In this document: positions 20,782-30,910 of the stretch, piece by piece
Layout of the letters: each line of letters starts with the position of its first letter
Position numbering within the stretch: position 1 is the first letter of the stretch
Assembly: GCA_032622095.1 (NCBI GenBank)
Contig: CP136063.1
Span: 6,923,814 to 6,987,813, forward strand
Source: Siphonodentalium dalli
Lineage: Eukaryota; Mollusca; Scaphopoda; Gadilida; Siphonodentaliidae
DNA: 64,000 bases
Direction: 5' to 3'
The notes under the pieces: model-generated
The model's input: only the letters and a program-made list of their open reading frames with translations
The model's database searches: none
What the model was told of the DNA's origin: nothing
Position numbers and translations under genes: made by a program

Positions 20782-22601
20782 CTGGTTATAATTGTAAAAT
20801 AGAATATATACCTGGACCATTAAACTTGTGTGCTGATATGCTCTCTCGCATACCACTTAATGATGTCAAGGACACCACTGATACTGAACAGGAAGAACCT
20901 GACATCAGTGATAAAGCTTATAAAATAGCAACGTTAAATTCTAACAAATTTAACCCTAAAGACTATGTCGCTTGTGAAATATCTGATAATGAATTACCTA
21001 CAATGGCTAATCTACAGATACCTGGGTATAACATGATTGTTGAACAGGACAAAGATGATGACATAGTCGAGCTAAAGAAGCAATATAATAGTTCTAAACC
21101 ACCACCATCTATTTGGGATAAATATATCATAATCCAAGGCATTTTGCATTATATTAGTGATGCCAAGGATGATCCTAAACTTAGAGTGTGCATTCCTCAG
21201 CATCTTCAAGCATCAATATTACAACAATATCATAATAACAATGGTCATGTCGGGACAGATAAAATGTTCTCCTCCATTAAATTAAAATATTACTGGAAAA
21301 ATTTATATAAAGATATTTATCACCACTGTGATACTTGCATTATTTGTAAAAGTAGAAATCTTAAGAAAATCAAACCTCCTTTGCAAGACACGGATATATC
21401 TCCGTACCCATTCGCTAAAATAGGATTAGATCTTTCTGGACCCTATACAACTACGCTCTCAGGTAACAAGTACATCGCCACCTTCATTGACTTGTATAGT
21501 GGTTGGCCTGAAAGTTTTGCAATTCCAGATAAGACCGCTCAAACAATTGCACAGTTATTAATTGATCAAATCTTTCCACGCTATTCGGCACCTTTAGAGC
21601 TCCTATCCGACAATGGTTCCGAAAATTGTAATCAAGTCATGCAAGATGTCTTGAAGGAATTAAATATTTCTCATGTCAGAACTTCGTTCTATCACCCACA
21701 AGCTAACGCTCGTGTAGAACGGTTTCATAAAACATTACACGATGTTCTTTCTAAACTAATAGAAAATCAATTAGAAGTATGGGATCTCCATCTTAATCAA
21801 ACTCTAGCCGCAATTCGATTTAATGTGAACGAATCCACTAAATATTCGCCATTTTATCTATTGTATAACCGAGACCCTGTATTACCATTGGATAATTTGT
21901 TAAAACCACATAAGAAGTATGTGGGCGACGACTTTCATAAAGTTGCTCTCCAAGAAATGCATCGATCCTTTCGATTAGTCCATCGACATTTTAAGTCAGC
22001 TAAGAAGCGTCAAAAACAATATGCTGATAAAAATGCTAAAGATGTTAGTTATGAAGTTGGTGATCCGGTTTATTATAAGGATAATCGAACCAGAAATAAA
22101 CTAGCTACAAAATGGTTACCGTATTATCGGGTCACTGCTAAAACTTCACCAGTGAGTTATCGTATTCGTAATCAACTCACTGGTCGTGAAACTAAATGTC
22201 ATGCAGAACACATACGTAGGGCTCCACTTGATTGGCAAGTGCCTACTAACGAGGATAAAGGTCACGCTGTTCGAGCTCAACGCTATGTTGTGCCTCCTAG
22301 TTCTTCGGACTCCTCTGATTCCGAAGACGACATGCCTTTAGCTCGTCTCGCTCAGAGATATAAACATAATAATTCCGCAGATGATGAAAATATTCCTTTA
22401 ATGGATCTAGCTCAAAAGTTGCGGGCTGCTAAATATGTTAAGCCTCAATCTAATTCCGATATGGACGATATAGCAGGTACGAGTTATAATGATAATGAGT
22501 CGGTAGGGTCCGATCATGCTCAGTCACTCGATGAATTTGAGGGTTACCTCACTGCTACATCAGACGTGGTGGACGACGTTACTCCAGTAACGAGTAAATA
22601 G
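20772..22601 (+). CDS. pol: Pol part 3: integrase with acidic C-terminal tail
   Basis: 609 codons in the frame after the shift. Integrase parts in order: HHCC zinc domain (QYHNNNGHVG ... HHCDTCIIC), and the catalytic core with Asp at about residue 220 (GLDLSG), Asp at 280 (LLSDNG) and Glu at 316 (ARVERFH), giving exact D-X35-E spacing. A C-terminal segment of the GPY/F type follows around WLPYYRV. Beyond it lies a roughly 110-residue Ser/Asp-rich tail with two copies of a DD-x-(M/I)PL-x-x-LAQ motif, perhaps for partner binding. It inserts the cDNA into host DNA. The segment is open to its stop at 22599-22601 but is cut off from RT by the upstream frameshift. Confidence 0.92.
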   Translation: MDITGYNCKIEYIPGPLNLCADMLSRIPLNDVKDTTDTEQEEPDISDKAYKIATLNSNKFNPKDYVACEISDNELPTMANLQIPGYNMIVEQDKDDDIVELKKQYNSSKPPPSIWDKYIIIQGILHYISDAKDDPKLRVCIPQHLQASILQQYHNNNGHVGTDKMFSSIKLKYYWKNLYKDIYHHCDTCIICKSRNLKKIKPPLQDTDISPYPFAKIGLDLSGPYTTTLSGNKYIATFIDLYSGWPESFAIPDKTAQTIAQLLIDQIFPRYSAPLELLSDNGSENCNQVMQDVLKELNISHVRTSFYHPQANARVERFHKTLHDVLSKLIENQLEVWDLHLNQTLAAIRFNVNESTKYSPFYLLYNRDPVLPLDNLLKPHKKYVGDDFHKVALQEMHRSFRLVHRHFKSAKKRQKQYADKNAKDVSYEVGDPVYYKDNRTRNKLATKWLPYYRVTAKTSPVSYRIRNQLTGRETKCHAEHIRRAPLDWQVPTNEDKGHAVRAQRYVVPPSSSDSSDSEDDMPLARLAQRYKHNNSADDENIPLMDLAQKLRAAKYVKPQSNSDMDDIAGTSYNDNESVGSDHAQSLDEFEGYLTATSDVVDDVTPVTSK

Positions 22602-23345
22602 CCCACACCCATGGAGGTCTGAACACTTTTTATGTACTGTTCTTTCCCATTTTTCCTTACTAATGGATAGGAAACGTAGATTTAAAGTCGATATATACCG
22701 ACGATTACTGATTTTGACAGTACTCCATTAGTAAGTAGGTTGGCGTTTTTCTATATGTCGCCACTCCTTTTTATTCCCTTCTTTTCTATGTAAAGAAGTT
22801 TTACATCGGGAGGTATACCTTATGGGGCTCCATACTTTTTGCAAAACACGTATCAATTTTTATTTTTCATTTTTCCTTTCCTTATTGTAGTAACCAAATT
22901 TTAACATAACAGTGGTTTTGTAATTGACTTTTCAAAACCTTGTCACCACTTAAACTGGTGGGGTTAAATGTAATGGGGAAAGTTAACATTAAATACATTT
23001 ATGGAGTATGACCTCGGTCAATTTAAATATCTCCCTTAGTAAGAACCCTGTATATAACGGCTGGCATAAACTATAGTCAAAGAGAAAATATACTAAAGTA
23101 TAAACAATCTGACCTAAAACCCAACATTTACTATCATAAAATGCATTTCCGTGTGTGGCCACACTTAGGAATAGCATAGTAACTGATTAAAAGATATAAC
23201 GGTTTGGCAACTGAATAGTTGGAGATCTGATCAATCTCCCAGATGGATTGCTAGCAAACAGTTACACTTGACACTATACATGCACACCAGTATACTTACA
23301 TAAAACTAATACATAAATATCTTTTACTCTGTTCACAGATAAAAG
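22602..23345 (+). other. Pol-env spacer with RNA stem candidate
   Basis: Non-coding 744 bp. An 11-bp perfect inverted repeat (ttactaatgga 22657-22667 with tccattagtaa 22724-22734) encloses a 56-nt loop. It could be an RNA export or packaging structure, but no known element is matched. The 3' end is the acceptor for env. Confidence 0.5.
23322..23338 (+). promoter_or_regulatory. Candidate 3' splice acceptor for env mRNA
   Basis: Pyrimidine-rich cttttactctgttcacag with AG at 23337-23338, seven bases before the env ATG at 23346. It pairs naturally with the donor at 15728. Confidence 0.6.
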
Positions 23346-25529
23346 ATGTCAAGATCAAGAATAATCATATGCTTACTACCTTTTCTTGGTCTTATAACGT
23401 GCACACTTATAACATCACATAATGTGATGTTTCAGAAAATAAAAGATATAACCTTAACAAATTCAGAATGGACTATGGGATTTGTAATAGACCTTAAGGT
23501 CTATCAAAACTATCTAAATTTCATATCAGAACAAATAAAACAAACTCAAGTCCATATTGAAAATGCAATAACTAAATACCCACGTAGAATGTTTTCAAAT
23601 GGAACAGTTCAAGTAGAATTCCAAATAACCTTTCAAGGATTACAATCGGAATTAAAAGCATTAAAGGCACAGTATTTGGAAATAATAGTTCAATTTACCG
23701 AGTATAAAAGTTTACATGGAAAAACTACCAGAAAACGTAGAGCACTTCTTCCATTTATAGGAGAAGGTCTTTCATGGCTCTTCGGTACTGTTAGCACTTC
23801 AGATTTGGAAAACATAAATTCCAATATAAATAAACTAGGACAAAACCAAAATAAAATTCAACATGCCTTACAAGAAAGTTTCAGTATAATGGATGCTACT
23901 AGGAATTTGCTTAAAGACAACAGACAAAGAATAAATCAATTGGCACAAATTGTCAAAGTCATAAAGAATAAAACTGCACTTGCGCTAAACCAACAACATC
24001 GAAGAATTCTAAAAATAGAATATTATACTAGCGTACATCATAACTTAGAATTAATTGTAGACGAGGTAAACCAAATGGTAACATCTGCAAGGTTTTACAT
24101 AGAACACCTGCACCTGCAATTAAGTATGCTAACCTCTAAACAAATATCTCCAAGTGTAATTAGGATAAATACGTTGAGACAAATGATTAGAGATATTAAA
24201 AAGAAACTGCCAGATCACCTAAAATTACCTTTTAACCCAACATCAGAAACTTGGCAATATTATCAACATTTAACTTGTAATGCTGTCTTATCAAACAGTC
24301 AAATAGTTATAATAGTTAAAATACCACTTCTAAATGTTAAAAACAATTATGAGGTATTTAAAATACACTCTTTACCTTATGCGGTAAGCGAGAAGATGTT
24401 GAAAACAGATTTAAATCAAATGATAGCAGAATATCGTTTAGGCACGTCAACTTTAATTATAAACCATAGTAGAACTCAATATGTAAATTTACCAGAAACG
24501 TCACGATGTGCTAAGGACAAATTGAAGTATTGTAAATTCAATGGAGTTATTAGAGATGTGGAAGAAATGAAACCTTGCCATGTAGCGTTATTTATAAATG
24601 ACAGTAAATCAATAGAGAAAAGATGTATAGTAGATGTTAAACCAAATATTGTTTTTCCATACATAACTCAAATAAATAAAGGTCTTTACGTATTAAGTAC
24701 AAAAGAACAATTAACTTTCTCAATGGATTGTACAAACATAAGAGACCCTTACCAAATAAAAATAAACCCTCCCATCGGACTTTTAGAACTAAAACCTACT
24801 TGTTCAGCATCCACACACAGCTTTAGATTTGAAAGTTATTATGAAGGAAACAACACTAACTTAGTGAATGCTTTTAATAGTAAAATTTTACCAACATTTA
24901 ATACTTCTAGATTCCTCTTATGGAAACCACTCTTGGAGAAATTACCAAACTATTTAAATGTAACTCTTCCAGGACCACTGAAGTTAGTTGATAAGATACC
25001 TCTTAAGCAACTTGTAAATTCGTTAGATAGTCTAGTAGTCCTTACTCCAGCTTCAAATTCATTTTCAAAATTCTTATACTTCCTATTACTTGTTCCACTG
25101 GTTATATCGCTATGCTGTATTATCAAATTTAAACATGAGATATGGCATGGGTTATGTAAACGCCGCAATAGGCGAATTCAAAGACATAGACAAGAAAAGG
25201 TACTGAGTGATAAAATAAAGGCAAATGTCGAAAACTCCAGTGAAGCCGAATATGAAAATATGGAACTAGGCACACCTCCACCACTAAAGAAACGACAAAC
25301 GTCGCTCCCAGAGACAACTTCAAGAAGAACACGGATTCTTCATCCAGAAAAAGAGATAACCGAGTTGTTCGATAAAAACCTATTCAATGCACCAACACTT
25401 CAGCTGATGAACCCTTCAGAAGATCAGAATGCCTATGCCGCCATTAGAAGAGCCACTAAAGCCCGGAACAGTACTGAGAGTGATAATACTGTCGCTCCCG
25501 AAGCCGTATCAATCCAAATCAAAGGATAG
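23346..25529 (+). CDS. env: Envelope glycoprotein, baculovirus-F/errantivirus type
   Basis: 727 codons, fully open. Residues 1-24 form a signal peptide (hydrophobic IIICLLPFLGLITC). A furin site RKRR is at residues 129-132, followed by a fusion-peptide-like segment with the F-x-G...WLFG pattern typical of the baculovirus F and gypsy Env family (class I fusogen). Heptad-like coiled coil follows (LENINSNINKLGQN onward). Seven N-glycosylation sequons are visible in the ectodomain. One membrane span lies at about 576-595 (YFLLLVPLVISLCCII), and the cytoplasmic tail of about 130 residues, long for this family, has basic stretches and YENM and YAAI motifs that could be sorting signals. It would mediate membrane fusion and possibly cell-to-cell or germline transfer. 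Expected from spliced RNA. An intact env in a pol-broken copy implies recent loss of pol or mobilisation in trans. Confidence 0.93.
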   Translation: MSRSRIIICLLPFLGLITCTLITSHNVMFQKIKDITLTNSEWTMGFVIDLKVYQNYLNFISEQIKQTQVHIENAITKYPRRMFSNGTVQVEFQITFQGLQSELKALKAQYLEIIVQFTEYKSLHGKTTRKRRALLPFIGEGLSWLFGTVSTSDLENINSNINKLGQNQNKIQHALQESFSIMDATRNLLKDNRQRINQLAQIVKVIKNKTALALNQQHRRILKIEYYTSVHHNLELIVDEVNQMVTSARFYIEHLHLQLSMLTSKQISPSVIRINTLRQMIRDIKKKLPDHLKLPFNPTSETWQYYQHLTCNAVLSNSQIVIIVKIPLLNVKNNYEVFKIHSLPYAVSEKMLKTDLNQMIAEYRLGTSTLIINHSRTQYVNLPETSRCAKDKLKYCKFNGVIRDVEEMKPCHVALFINDSKSIEKRCIVDVKPNIVFPYITQINKGLYVLSTKEQLTFSMDCTNIRDPYQIKINPPIGLLELKPTCSASTHSFRFESYYEGNNTNLVNAFNSKILPTFNTSRFLLWKPLLEKLPNYLNVTLPGPLKLVDKIPLKQLVNSLDSLVVLTPASNSFSKFLYFLLLVPLVISLCCIIKFKHEIWHGLCKRRNRRIQRHRQEKVLSDKIKANVENSSEAEYENMELGTPPPLKKRQTSLPETTSRRTRILHPEKEITELFDKNLFNAPTLQLMNPSEDQNAYAAIRRATKARNSTESDNTVAPEAVSIQIKG

Positions 25530-26113
25530 TCATGGGAACGACAGAACCAAAAGAAGAAATGATGATAATGATGAAGAAATATAAACATTTCGAATAAAGA
25601 AAGGATAACAAATACTTTCTTACCAGGAAGCTGTATATAAACATTTCCAAAATAAGGAAGGATGACGTTGATGATAATGATGATTTCTATATCCTTAAAG
25701 AAAATAAGGAATTGATAACTTTATCATGCAGACGTTACAGTGAAAATTCTTAAAGACGAGTCCAGCAGTGATGGTGATAGTGATGTGTTGCAGTTTATGA
25801 TAAGTGAAAAGACACTAACATTTAAGAACATATTGTTGAAACTAATTCAAAAATGTATATTAATTATTGTTAACCTATTGTATTATATTATAATTGGATT
25901 AAGACCATGGTATCTCTCTCACACATTGTCGTTTGAAGTATAAATATTTAGCGATTAGTGAGAAATATCATGGCCACCCCAATTCCAACGTACGGCTGAC
26001 ATTATAACAGAAATAGTGCTGTTTTTTTCGAACTACACCTAAAGTCATCCTTCTGTTATATCCTCTGTCTTGAGAGATTTCTCTAACGTGAAATCTCTTG
26101 GGTATATGAGGAT
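25530..26113 (+). other. Env-3' LTR spacer
   Basis: Non-coding apart from a weak small ORF (25740-25943). It has repeated gatgataatgatga and tataaacatttc phrases and, just before the LTR, a hairpin agagattt/aaatctct (about 26072-26099). No polypurine tract of normal quality abuts the LTR; the last bases are gggtatatgaggat. Confidence 0.55.
25740..25943 (+). CDS. Possible small membrane ORF
   Basis: A 67-codon frame beginning at GTG directly after a splice-acceptor-like gacgttacag, so it may be a 3' exon rather than a gene with its own ATG. The N-terminus is acidic/Ser-rich, followed by a hydrophobic segment (ILLKLIQKCILIIVNLLYY) that could span a membrane. There is no family match, and it may be chance. 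Confidence 0.25.
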   Translation: MKILKDESSSDGDSDVLQFMISEKTLTFKNILLKLIQKCILIIVNLLYYIIIGLRPWYLSHTLSFEV

Positions 26114-26824
26114 TGTAACAGAACGATGTCTACCAAACCTAAATTCTCTATCATTCGAGATGTAAGCTGGTAGTTTGAAAATAGGTGCAATTTAGTTTGC
26201 ATTTCTTTAGGAAATATTTCCCAGCTTAAATTGAGAGTACAACAGCATCAGCCAAGTACGGTTGAACTGTGGTGTCGGGATTATGCTGAAGCCACATTCT
26301 CATGATCCACGTTTAGAATATTAAAAGGTAGAGGTCATGGATTAAATAAGAATGACAGGAACAGCACCGTTCACTAGGGTACACCTTAGTTTAATACGAA
26401 TGCTTGACATAATGTACCCTGTTATCTAGTTCGAACTATCCTGCCTGCCAGAATAGATGACTATTGTGACAGGTTTTGTGCCAATTCTGACATAGGATGG
26501 TTGGAACTGGTATGTCTAAAAGTTATTATAATGAGGAGACTTATGATTGGTCAGTTAAGTCTCACACCCTTTTTGTATATATGCTCGGTCCAGAGTTTAG
26601 ACCGGCAGTTCATGTTCGCTACTCCACTTAGTTAGTCTAGTATACTAAGGTGCTGTTCCACTGGCTCGGTGTAACTCTGAAAGAAAACACTAACAGATTA
26701 TCTCTCGACGAAACGAATAAAAGTTAAATTCAAAACGACTCGACTTCTTTGCGACAAGACCACGGCCACCATCGTCACACACACACACAACGTTAAAAGA
26801 AGAAGTCCTCCCGGTTCTGTTACA
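26114..26824 (+). repeat. 3' LTR (711 bp)
   Basis: The same sequence as 14963-15673 except for two substitutions. TATA box at 26576-26582, AATAAA at 26716-26721. Followed by the duplicated target CCGAT. Confidence 0.97.
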
Positions 26825-26829
26825 CCGAT
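26825..26829. repeat. Target site duplication (right)
   Basis: CCGAT, the copy of 14958-14962. Confidence 0.95.
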
Positions 26830-27848
26830 CTAGCCGTGCGGTTTTCTGTGGCGGAGTGCCCGCGATGGCGTGCCGTGCATGCGGACTTGCTGGCGTATGG
26901 ACGTCCCTAACCTCTCGACTTTTGTTATTATTGTTATTGTATTGATTATACCTTTATTGTTTTTAGTATATACAATCATTTATTGCAGGAATGGTCTATC
27001 TCTTCCATGCCACAAATACAACAACAAATTTTTTAAATAAAAAATCCATAATTGAGGATTCTAACAAGATAGAGTTATCCTTCGTACTACACTCTTCGAG
27101 TACTCCGAACATTTTCGCCCGAATTTCTGTTCTAAAACTGTCTCACAGATGTAATAAGAAACACTGCGAAGAGATAGATCATCTTTAATTCTTCAAACCA
27201 GGTAAAGGTGGTCCTGTCAGAGAATGGTTATGTCGATGTTCCGATCTGAAACACTGGAATTAGCATTATATATATACATGAATTATGGTATAATCTTCCT
27301 TCGTATTTATATTCATTCTACGTGTTTTGGCGATATTCTATATATGGGTCACTGACATGGCGGTGCTGTGGCAGGACACACGTTTACCTTGATTTACACG
27401 ATTATAGTTGGAATACTGGAATATACTGTTCGTTTGATAAATTTTAACCCATTACGAAAATAAATAGTAATCAAATGAATCTCAAAATTCATAATAAATA
27501 AATAACAAAAGAAACTTAACCATGTGCTAAGGATATACTTCCCCACACATGTCATTATAGAAAATAACTTTACAATATAAACATATATATGAGTGGACTA
27601 TATTACATAGACACCAGTAATGTAGCTAAAATCCAAAATATTTGATTTATTTTAATACAATGGACCAAACGAATGCAACGCTTTCCCACCAATATATTTC
27701 TAAATTCTATTTATGTTTATCCAGAATGTATTTTATATTGAATATCCAAACCACCTATGTCTAATTATGCTCGAACGCCTCTCCATAATTCTAGAATGTC
27801 ACCAATTGGGCTTTAGTAATAACTCAAAAAAGGAAAACAATAAATATC
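26830..27848. other. No gene; possible 5' part of the non-LTR element
   Basis: AT-rich beyond 26900. No ORF1 (zinc-knuckle or esterase type) for the downstream non-LTR element is recognised, and its 5' end cannot be placed. Confidence 0.35.
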
Positions 27849-28532
27849 ATGATCGGTGAAATAAATCTTGGTGAACTCCAGGCTGGTAAAAAATATGACT
27901 TCACAAACAGATATGGGAGAGATGACTGTGATGAAAAAATCGACCCATACGAACTCATGAATCACTCTTGTGATTATTATGCACCCACTCAATTCCGGGC
28001 CAATATAAAACAATAAAAGAAAGGCACCTCATTATTAGGCCTTAACTGCCGAAGTCTAAATGCGAACTGGGATTCATTCAAAGACTTATTATGTAATATC
28101 CAAAACAACGACAATATCTTCGACGTCATAGCCCTATCTGAAATATTCCGGATCAAGGAAACATATATATTACACGGGTATCAACCTTTCGAATACGCAA
28201 CGCGTCCAGATAACGACGATGGTAGAGGTGGGGTTGGATTATTTATAAAAAATTGCATAACATTTAGAAATAGACCTGACTTATCTATATTTATACCACA
28301 CGTCGCAGAAACGCTATTCGTTGAAATTAATCCTAACAAAAAAAACTCATATGTGGTAGGAGTAATATACAGACCTAACACAGCCCCAAGAGCAGATATC
28401 GATGAATTCATGACTTATATAGATGCCATAATGGTCAAACTCAATGAATCGCACGCTAAAGCATATTTGATTGGGGACTTCAACATTGACCTACTAAACT
28501 CTGATAATCATACGAAAACCGAGATTTTATAG
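27849..28532 (+). pseudogene. Non-LTR endonuclease domain, first part
   Basis: One frame from the ATG at 27849, interrupted by TAA at 28014-28016, then open to TAG 28530. After the stop come the APE-endonuclease landmarks in order: LLGLNCRSLN, DVIALSE, GRGGVGLFI, and GDFNIDLL. The endonuclease nicks target DNA for target-primed reverse transcription. The first 55 residues are not recognised. Confidence 0.85.
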
Positions 28533-29158
28533 ATAACATATTTGAGCGGGGTTACCTCCCTGTGATTACAAAACCTACTCGGGTCACGGAATACTCAGCA
28601 ACATTAATTGACCATATCCATACGAACTCGAAGTGGAAATATGACTGCGGAATTATATTATCAGATGTCTCTGATCATTTTGCAACATACTACATTGAAA
28701 ATGAATTACATCAAAATTATATTAACTCAGCACAACAATCCCTAGAACCCATTCGAATAATTAATGAAAAAAATATAAATTCATTTATAGAAATCCTAGG
28801 CAGTCAATCGTTTGACTCAGTTTTCGGCTGCAATTCAGAAGAACAAGCGTATGAAAAATTTATAGAACAGTATATATCAGCATATGAGCAAGCCTTCCCT
28901 CTCAGATACACCGAACAAAGGAAAAAATATATCAAAAGAGAACCTTGGATTACAAACGGCTTATTGCAATCATCATTGAATAAAAGTAAGCTATTCACTA
29001 AAAAAGTAGCACAGCCATCGACAATCAATATAGATAAATATAAAGCATATTGTAAAATATTCAACCAACTGAAGAGGAAGAGCAAACACCAGTACTATAA
29101 CTCAATTCTCGAAGAAAATAAAAATAACATGAGACGAACATGGACCATAAAAATATAA
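28512..29158 (+). pseudogene. Non-LTR endonuclease, C-terminal part and linker
   Basis: The frame changes near 28510-28520 and continues ITKPTRVT ... LIDHIHTN ... SDVSDHFATY, the last endonuclease motif with catalytic Asp-His. A linker follows, with KKYIKREPWITNGLL and basic residues, the usual region before RT. It ends at a stop at 29156. Positions 29159-29332 continue in shifted frames (FNEYFATIGQNTANNV visible in another frame). Confidence 0.85.
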
Positions 29159-29332
29159 AATTTCGAAACAGAACAATTTCAGATCCGGAACTATTGCGCA
29201 ATAATTTAACGAATATTTCGCAACAATAGGTCAGAATACAGCTAATAACGTAGAGAAAACTCAGGATATACAACCTCTTGATTATATGTCTGAAAAAAAC
29301 CAAAAGAACTTCTTTCTCTCAGAAACATCATA

Positions 29333-30910
29333 TTGTCGGAGATTGTAGATATTTGCACCAAAATGTCCAATAAAAGCTGTGTAGACTTTTTTAATATATC
29401 AACGAAGCTAATGAAAAGTACTATAAATGAAACAGCAAACGCGCTTTCGTACATAATAAATTTATCTTTCAAACAAGGCGTTGTTCCTAAAAAAATGAAA
29501 ATCTCCAGAGTAGTACCAGTATACAAAAATAGTGCCCGTGAACATATTGAAAATTATAGACCAATCAGTATTCTTCCCGCTTTCTCTAAAATTATGGAAA
29601 ATCTTATGCATAAACGTTTAAACTCGTTCTTAACAAAATTTTATATCCTCCACGAAAACCAATTTGGATTTAGAGCAAACCACTCAACAACCCACCCATT
29701 ACTTCATTTATTACATCATATTGCCGAAAATAACGACAAAAAGACACTAGACTCTACATTAGCAATCTTTATTGACCTTTCAAAAGCTTTTGACACAATC
29801 AGTCATGAAATACTCCTACAAAAGCTTGACCATTATGGTATCAGGGGCATAACCAAGAAATGTTTCACGAGTTACTTAGAGGGCATACATCAATATGTTG
29901 AAATCGAACATGAAAAATCAAATATGCTCAATATTAGCTGTGGGGTGCCTCAAGGATCTATTTTAGGGCCGCTACTTTTTCTCATATACATCAACGATAT
30001 GCCCAATAGCACGTGTTTGAACATACTTTCATTTGCAGACGACACAACCCTCCATATTTCTGAAAATGACCACCGCCAAATTGAAAAACAAGTTAATTTA
30101 GAATTGAAAAAAGTTCACAATTGGTGCTGTAGCAATAAATTGGTTATTAATATAACAAAAAGTAAGTACATGTCACTACATCCAACTAATAATGACTTTA
30201 AATGGAATATTCTTAAAATAAAACTGAACGAGCCACTAACACGAATTGGAAACGTTAGACAGGAACAATGTATGAAATTCCTCGGAATTAATATTGATGA
30301 TAATATCACCTTCAAATATCACATATCAATGGTAAAAACACGGATATCCAATGCAATGTACTGCATCAATAAGGTTAAACGTATACTTCCCAAAAACTGT
30401 TTGAAAACTTTATACTTTTCTCTAATCCTCAGTCATCTCATATATGGGTTGCCAATTTGGGGTCATGCTGACACTGGAAATACTCTCTTCAAACAACAGA
30501 AAAAAACCATCCGTATCATGGCAAACAGAACGTATAGAAGCCATACAGAGCCAATATTTCGCAAAGAAAAGATTCTAAAATTTTATGACATGTATCGGTT
30601 ACAATCGGCCACTTTTGTATTTGATTGGACAAAAGGAAACCTTCCGAAATCATTTGATAATTCGTTTGAATATACAACTGCTAATACTCGACAAGCTGGC
30701 AATTTGAAAGCATTAACCCCTAGAACGACATTTACTTCTATACTACCCAAACACGCGTTTCCGTGCATATGGAACTTATTGGATAAAAATCTGAAAAATA
30801 TCAGATTTCGAAATAGATTTAAAAAAGAATTGAAAAATAAATATTTATTGCAATATGCAACAAAAGTTAAATGCAACAACTCATTTTGTCAAGACTGTAA
30901 AGTGGCTTAA
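29333..30910 (+). pseudogene. Non-LTR reverse transcriptase
   Basis: An open frame of 525 codons with the whole RT: YRPISILPAFSKIMENL, NQFGFRANHSTTHPLL, IDLSKAFDTISH, SCGVPQGSILGPLLF and the catalytic FADDTTL. Thumb and C-terminal sequence follow (ILSHLIYGLPIWG), ending in a Cys pair. It is long and unbroken, but its connection to the endonuclease is lost through frameshifts. This places the element as inactive but not ancient. Confidence 0.92.

Larger units (their letters stand above)
14963..26824 (+). mobile_element. Env-bearing Ty3/Gypsy (errantivirus-like) retroelement
   Basis: An 11,862-bp element with two 711-bp LTRs (TGTAACAG...TGTTACA) and a perfect 5-bp target duplication. Gene order is LTR, ORF-A, ORF-B, gag, PR-RT-RNase H-IN, env, small ORF, LTR. 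By eye the LTRs differ only at 15545/26696 (T/G) and at one C/A in the CA-repeat near 15634/26785, so the insertion is recent. Gag, env and both 5' ORFs are open, but pol has an in-frame stop (20197-20199) and a -1 frameshift near 20750, so this copy probably cannot make its own polymerase. There is no TGG-type primer-binding site directly after the 5' LTR and no clear polypurine tract before the 3' LTR, which is odd for the family. Confidence 0.97.
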
